Source: SMTZ1-83 sp048884925 (lineage in GTDB: Archaea > Asgardarchaeota > Thorarchaeia > Thorarchaeales > Thorarchaeaceae). From it: a stretch of 9,650 bases of DNA. Positions within the stretch are counted from its first letter, which is position 1. Every line of letters begins with the position of its first letter. The translations under genes were made by a program, and so were the position numbers. Of the stretch, positions 5,958 to 9,650 are shown piece after piece. Below the pieces are notes generated by a model. It was not told where the DNA came from. It did not search any database and saw nothing but the letters and a program-made list of their open reading frames with translations. The stretch covers positions 1 to 9,650 of the forward strand of contig JBHLQK010000116.1 of assembly GCA_048884925.1 (NCBI GenBank), read 5' to 3'.

Positions 5958-6749
5958 ATGAATCGTTTGTCTCACATTATGTTTTCATTCTCGCTATTCG
6001 TAGCTCTGTATTCGCTAATCTATGCATTCAGCGTTTGGCTGGCAGGTTCAGGTCTTCTTCTTCTTGACCTCCTCTTCTATTATCTCTCAGGAGGAATCAT
6101 TCTCACCATTATAGCTATACCGATTCTATACTACAAGGCTCCACACAAAGACATGAGCAATCGTACAACCAGTAACCGTGGAGCTCTTGGGGCGATGTCT
6201 TTCATGACCTTCTGTTTGGGTTCGTTGGCTGGAGCAGTATACTATCAATGGAGCTCTGGAATTCCATTCATCGGGGACATATCGATTTTCATCGGTGCTG
6301 TAATCACAATCTCAGGTGCTTTGATGCCTGATTGGGACATTCCATTTCTGGGAATAGCACGACACAGAAACATCATTTTTCATTCGATTATCCTGCCGCT
6401 TCTTATCGTGCTGATGACTCTAGTTAATGTCGCACAGAGCATTGCATCTTTGTATTCATTGAGGGTGGGAGCTCACGTGGAGTACTATGTCACTGCTCTC
6501 TTCCTGCTCGGCTATGCTTCACATCTCTATCTGGATATCTTTCCGAGTGACGCGAATCCTCTAGAGATGGTGTGGCGGGCAGTAGATATCACTAGCAGTG
6601 CTCCCACTGGATTGAAACCCCTTGGTCCCATAAACATCTCAAAGAAAAATGCGCGAATGTGGCTCATAGGTAATGCAACCCTGTTGACACTTATTGCCCT
6701 AGGCTTATTTGGACTATATTTCTACAACCTGATACTGCTGACGCCATAG
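5958..6749 (+). CDS. Membrane-bound metal-dependent hydrolase, YdjM/DUF457-like
   Basis: A 263-residue integral membrane protein with about seven hydrophobic segments (roughly 6-30, 34-58, 80-100, 104-122, 140-162, 174-195 and 236-258). The family signature is present: MPDWDIP with D125 and D127, then ARHRNIIFHS with H136, R137 and H142, then SHLYLDIFP with H189 and D193. These His and Asp residues form the presumed metal site of the YdjM/YbcI (DUF457) group, called membrane-bound metal-dependent hydrolases; their substrates are mostly unknown, and a phosphoester or lipid substrate is conjecture. The length is somewhat greater than in small bacterial members. It starts 66 bp after the EAP30-domain gene on the same strand with no clear TATA box between, so co-transcription is likely. 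It ends facing the acidic zinc protein, with a 50-bp convergent gap. Confidence 0.82.
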   Translation: MNRLSHIMFSFSLFVALYSLIYAFSVWLAGSGLLLLDLLFYYLSGGIILTIIAIPILYYKAPHKDMSNRTTSNRGALGAMSFMTFCLGSLAGAVYYQWSSGIPFIGDISIFIGAVITISGALMPDWDIPFLGIARHRNIIFHSIILPLLIVLMTLVNVAQSIASLYSLRVGAHVEYYVTALFLLGYASHLYLDIFPSDANPLEMVWRAVDITSSAPTGLKPLGPINISKKNARMWLIGNATLLTLIALGLFGLYFYNLILLTP

Positions 6750-6799
6750 AAAACGTTCTCTAGTCAAAGCGGCCCGGTTTGCACCTGTCACTACTTTGT

Positions 6800-7165
6800 C
6801 TAGTCCCAATCATCGTCATCGAGGAATTCATCATCATCGTCATCATCATCGAGATCCCGCTCGGGAGGCAAATCGCTATCGTCCTCCAACTCGTCTTCAT
6901 CGTCGTCCTCAAACAGGAATGTGTCTGGGTCGACCTCCTCCTCTAGTTCATCTAATTCATCGGTTCTCTTGATTTTCTTCTTCAGATGACCTGCCATACA
7001 GAGATTGTCCAATGGGTCGTAATGCTCGCATTCTGGGCAGCATTCGCCCTTATGGTCACATGTATAGAATGCTCCGCAAATCTTACAACACTTCAGTTCT
7101 GACACATTTCTGCACCATGAATCCGTAATATCAGATAAGAACCCCCATTTCTGCCAAATAAGCAT
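6800..7165 (-). CDS. Small zinc-binding protein with a very acidic C-terminal tail
   Basis: A 121-residue protein from ATG 7165. A GTG at 7103-7105 gives 101 residues beginning MSELKCCKICG, which looks like a natural start for a zinc ribbon and is a serious alternative. From the GTG, likely ligands are C6/C7, C10, C16, H18, C22/C23, C26, C36 and H40, in the blocks KCCKICG, YTCDHKGECCPEC and NLCMAGH. After a short basic stretch (HLKKKIKR) the remainder is almost wholly Asp and Glu, ending in runs of Asp and DDDDWD. The acidic tail is probably disordered and may mimic nucleic acid or bind basic proteins (inference). I do not recognise a named family. It diverges from gltX, and the shared upstream region contains symmetric sequence. 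Start uncertain, gene itself secure. Confidence 0.78.
   Translation of the reverse strand: MLIWQKWGFLSDITDSWCRNVSELKCCKICGAFYTCDHKGECCPECEHYDPLDNLCMAGHLKKKIKRTDELDELEEEVDPDTFLFEDDDEDELEDDSDLPPERDLDDDDDDDEFLDDDDWD
6809..6852 (-). repeat. Imperfect trinucleotide tract encoding the poly-Asp tail
   Basis: Runs of ATC with some GTC on the plus strand (GAT/GAC codons on the coding strand) cover most of this stretch, interrupted by Glu, Phe and Leu codons. It is a slippage-prone tract that keeps the reading frame whenever whole triplets are gained or lost. Confidence 0.6.
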
Positions 7166-7166
7166 G

Positions 7167-7219
7167 TCCCTGTGATACCTGTTTGCTGTCCAGTTAACGT
7201 TAAATGAGTCACACAGGGA
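7167..7219. promoter_or_regulatory. Symmetric divergent promoter region: inverted repeat around a 10-bp palindrome
   Basis: TCCCTGTG (7167-7174) and its exact complement CACAGGGA (7212-7219) flank the perfect palindrome TTAACGTTAA (7194-7203). The palindrome overlaps TATA-like sequence in both directions: GTTAAAT on the plus strand for gltX and ATTTAAC on the minus strand for the acidic zinc protein. Each would place transcription start about 25 bases away, just upstream of the respective gene. A shared core promoter is likely; an operator role for the outer arms is only a possibility. Confidence 0.45.
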
Positions 7220-7240
7220 TTTGTTGCAGAGCTGTTATCT

Positions 7241-8977
7241 TTGAACAATCTGGAAAATGAGGTTCGGAAGTTCGTACTGGACAATGCTGTCAAGTACGAT
7301 GGCAAACCAACTGTGAAGTCAGTCATGAGCGCAATAATGGGAACCAGACCTGACCTCCGTCCTCGGGCACGCGATATCAAGGAAATTGCTCAACATCTTG
7401 TGGCGGAAATTGAAAAACTACCTATAGACGAACAACGATCCGAGCTCATGAAGATTGCCCCCGAAATGCTGGAAGTAATCCCTGAGGTTACCGAGGAGAA
7501 GGATCTTCCTGATCTTCCTAATGTTGACAAATGGCCCAAAGTAGTCATGCGTCTGGCACCCTTCCCGTCAGGTCCACTGCATATTGGGAATGCGAGAATG
7601 GTCATCCTCAATGACTATTATGTCAAACGTTACGATGGCGAATTGATACTCGTTTTTGATGACACAATTGGCTCCGCTGAGAAAGTTGTCGAACCAATAG
7701 CTTTTGATTTGATTCCTGAAGGACTCGAGTACTTAAACGTCAAATGGCACCGCACCGTCTACAAATCTGATCGCCTGGAACTATTCTACAAATACGCGAT
7801 GGACCTCATAAATAGGAACGAGGCTTATGTTTGTGATTGTGATGCTGATGTCTGGAGAAATGAGTACAAGGTCAAAGGAAAAGCCTGCCCGTGCAGCTTA
7901 ATCAGTATTGAAGAAAATCTTGCGCGATGGGAGAAAATGCTAGATGGCAGCTATCCTGAAAGAAGTGCAGCTGTACGGCTCCGTACTGGAATGACGGATC
8001 CAGACCCGGCAATGCGCGACCATGTGATTCTGAGGATATCTGAAACTGAACATCACCGTGTTGGCACGAAATATCGAGTATGGCCACTCCTAGAGTACTC
8101 CTGGGGTATTGATGATCATGAGTTAGGAGTCACGCACATCATTAGAGGGAAAGACCTAGTCAAAGAGGGTAAGATTGAGCAGCACATTTGGAACATATAC
8201 GGATGGCAGCATCCAGAGTTAATCTACTTTGGCCGATTGAAATTCCAAGATGCGAGGCTCAGTAAAAGCAAATCACGAAGAGAAGTAATGGATGGCGTTT
8301 ATTCTGGATGGGATGACCCTCGTACTTGGAGCCTACAATCCCTGCAAAAACGTGGTATCCATCCTGATGCAATTAGAAAAGCCCTGCTTGACCTAGGTCT
8401 GAGCAATACAGACATCTCAATTTCGATGAAAGCTGTATATGCAGAAAACCGCAAGATTCGTGATGCTGACGCTCCAAGGGCTTTCTTTGTTAGTTCTCCA
8501 CTTTGGATGAATCTAGATGGAGTTCCAGAGGAAATACAGAATGCCAAAGCCCCAATACATCCAGATTTTCCTGAACGTGGTTTTCGCACAATACCACTAT
8601 CACGGCAAAAGATTGATGCAGCAGTGGAAGTGGGCATATCTGGACGAGATTATGAACGAATGTCTAGCGGGAGTATCTTCAGATTGACGGACTTGGCCAA
8701 TTTCACTCTGAAGAAGGGAAAGAAACCCATAGGATTATTCCACAGCAGTGACGTAGATGAGGTCCGTGAAGTTGGAGGTCCAATCATACATTGGATTCCT
8801 AGGAAGGATTCAGTTATGGTTGTGTTGACAATGATTGATGGTGAACAGGTGACAGGTCTTGGCGAACCAGGAATGCGTGATATTGAGGAGGGCACCTTCC
8901 TTCAATTTGAGCGAGTGGGATTTGCCAGAGTATTCGAAACAGGCAAAGCAATCAAGGCGGCATTTTCACATAAGTGA
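7241..8977 (+). CDS. gltX: Glutamyl-tRNA synthetase, archaeal type
   Basis: A class I aminoacyl-tRNA synthetase of 578 residues that charges tRNA with glutamate in the cytoplasm (EC 6.1.1.17). The HIGH motif is PSGPLHIGN, with H114 and G116. The KMSKS equivalent is RLSKS at 339-343. Between them is the insert with a Cys pair at C198/C200 and another at C216/C218, a likely zinc site. DDTIG and the pattern around LEYSWGIDDHELGVTHIIRGKDL fit the GluRS catalytic fold. The C-terminal third (about 400-578) corresponds to the beta-barrel anticodon-binding region of the archaeal/eukaryotic GlxRS branch. The N-terminal block (DNAVKYDGKPTVKSV) is also typical of archaeal GluRS. Length fits the family and no key residue is missing. 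The start is TTG 7241: the frame has a stop at 7205 and no better start before it, and the N-terminal motif begins at once. Whether it also charges tRNA-Gln for the transamidation route cannot be read here. Confidence 0.95.
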   Translation: MNNLENEVRKFVLDNAVKYDGKPTVKSVMSAIMGTRPDLRPRARDIKEIAQHLVAEIEKLPIDEQRSELMKIAPEMLEVIPEVTEEKDLPDLPNVDKWPKVVMRLAPFPSGPLHIGNARMVILNDYYVKRYDGELILVFDDTIGSAEKVVEPIAFDLIPEGLEYLNVKWHRTVYKSDRLELFYKYAMDLINRNEAYVCDCDADVWRNEYKVKGKACPCSLISIEENLARWEKMLDGSYPERSAAVRLRTGMTDPDPAMRDHVILRISETEHHRVGTKYRVWPLLEYSWGIDDHELGVTHIIRGKDLVKEGKIEQHIWNIYGWQHPELIYFGRLKFQDARLSKSKSRREVMDGVYSGWDDPRTWSLQSLQKRGIHPDAIRKALLDLGLSNTDISISMKAVYAENRKIRDADAPRAFFVSSPLWMNLDGVPEEIQNAKAPIHPDFPERGFRTIPLSRQKIDAAVEVGISGRDYERMSSGSIFRLTDLANFTLKKGKKPIGLFHSSDVDEVREVGGPIIHWIPRKDSVMVVLTMIDGEQVTGLGEPGMRDIEEGTFLQFERVGFARVFETGKAIKAAFSHK

Positions 8978-9000
8978 ATCAATTCAAGCGGCCAAAGAGA

Positions 9001-9009
9001 ACTTATAGC
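9001..9009 (+). promoter_or_regulatory. TATA box of the lysine-rich gene, predicting a leaderless mRNA
   Basis: ACTTATAGC is preceded by a purine-rich AAAGAGA stretch like a BRE. Its centre lies about 25 bases before GTG 9031, so transcription should begin at or within a base or two of that start codon. No ribosome binding site lies close to the GTG, as expected for a leaderless message. Confidence 0.55.
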
Positions 9010-9030
9010 TAAGGGTCTTTTCCAAATACG

Positions 9031-9650
9031 GTGTCAAATTTGGCTAAGAAAAAGTCCGCAAAGCCCAAGGTGTCTGCATCAATCTTCAAGATAACCGGTG
9101 CACATGCCAAGATGAAGATAGATGACAAGAAAAAGAAGCAGTTCTACTTCAAAGAGAAGGTCAAACCCGAGAAGGCCAAGAAGAGTGCAATTCAAGATGG
9201 AGCTGATGTTCTTGAAGTGGAGCCTGATGCAGTGAAGGTAAGCAAGCCTTCTCTCAAATATGATTTCTATTGCATATATGACGCTGTTCTTATGGTCAAA
9301 TTCCTCCGCCTAAGAAAACAGGAACTCGGTGTCAATGAGCAAGTATCAGCCGCCTTAGTTGGGAAGGAGGTTGTTCTGCCCAAGAAAGGAAAAACGGTTC
9401 CAGGCAAATCTATCCATCTTGAGGTTGTTGAACTCTTTGAGCTAAAGCGATCCGATGGCATGACGGTGGATGGAAAGACCGGAGGTCCAGCTGACGCTAT
9501 AGAGAAGCTACTGAAAGGACCTGGCAAGAAGAAAGCTACATCAGCGTGGATTAGTAGGAATAAGGCGTCTCCAGGGAAGTATAATTCTACAGAGAAAGTT
9601 GTCAAGACGGTCGCAAAGCTTGCAGGTCAGAAACCGTCTGATGCAAAGCG
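9031..9650 (+). CDS. Lysine-rich protein of unknown function (5' part only)
   Basis: The frame is open from GTG 9031 to the window edge for 206 codons with no stop, so the gene is truncated at the right. A TTG at 9040 is an alternative start. The product begins MSNLAKKKSAKPKVSASIF and is strongly basic throughout. Residues about 1-50 are Lys-rich and likely flexible. Residues about 70-150 look folded, with a hydrophobic core (KYDFYCIYDAVLMVKFLRLR, AALVGKEVVLP, then IHLEVVELFELKR). After that come Gly/Lys-rich segments (LLKGPGKKKATSAWISR) and a helix around EKVVKTVAKLAG. I do not recognise the family. Basic charge and Lys/Gly loops suggest RNA or DNA binding (inference). It follows gltX by 53 bp but has its own TATA box. 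No relation to the Lys-rich tail at the left edge can be shown. Confidence 0.8.
   Translation, partial: MSNLAKKKSAKPKVSASIFKITGAHAKMKIDDKKKKQFYFKEKVKPEKAKKSAIQDGADVLEVEPDAVKVSKPSLKYDFYCIYDAVLMVKFLRLRKQELGVNEQVSAALVGKEVVLPKKGKTVPGKSIHLEVVELFELKRSDGMTVDGKTGGPADAIEKLLKGPGKKKATSAWISRNKASPGKYNSTEKVVKTVAKLAGQKPSDAK

Noticed and set aside
9267..9605. Minus-strand open frame opposite the right-hand lysine-rich gene
   Set aside because: The plus frame is open from a start with a TATA box to the window edge and has coherent basic protein character. The minus frame is its shadow.

Overview
The window looks like chromosomal DNA from an Asgard archaeon, and a Thorarchaeota-like lineage is my best guess. 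The reasons are: an archaeal-type glutamyl-tRNA synthetase; archaeal TATA-like promoter elements with short or absent leaders; and proteins otherwise typical of eukaryotes, namely a longin-like domain fused to an Arf-like small GTPase and a large protein ending in an EAP30-like (ESCRT-II Vps22/Vps36) tandem winged-helix module. GC content appears intermediate. The lineage is inferred from gene content and has not been tested by phylogeny.

Layout. Bases 1-244 (+) hold the 3' end of a gene whose product ends in a lysine-rich tail, encoded by six nearly identical 39-bp repeats. It converges on a minus-strand block. Read in transcription order, that block is a Cys/His-rich zinc-binding protein (ends at 3124), a longin-like protein with two winged helices (3052-1949), the longin/Arf-like GTPase (overlapping it, ending at 1096), and a coiled-coil/proline-rich protein with its own promoter (960-409). 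Divergent from the zinc protein, on the plus strand, are the 767-residue EAP30-domain protein (3588-5891) and, 66 bp later, a membrane protein of the YdjM/DUF457 metal-dependent hydrolase type (5958-6749). A minus-strand zinc-binding protein with a very acidic tail (6800-7165) is divergent from gltX (7241-8977). A lysine-rich unknown protein with an apparently leaderless GTG start (9031 onwards) runs off the right edge.

How the genes may work together. The centre of the window (409-6749) combines a small GTPase with its own longin-like domain, a translationally coupled longin-like/winged-helix protein, a multi-zinc protein, an ESCRT-II-like protein with a long N-terminal extension, and an integral membrane protein. 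These are the kinds of parts used in eukaryotic membrane remodelling. The most interesting proposal is that this is an Asgard membrane-associated GTPase/ESCRT-II-like module. Domain calls rest on reading motifs and secondary-structure patterns by eye; no search was run. gltX and the flanking lysine-rich genes look like ordinary housekeeping or DNA/RNA-associated genes, with no evident link to the module.

No tRNA, rRNA, CRISPR array, insertion sequence or convincing terminator was seen. No stretch longer than 300 bases lacks a gene.
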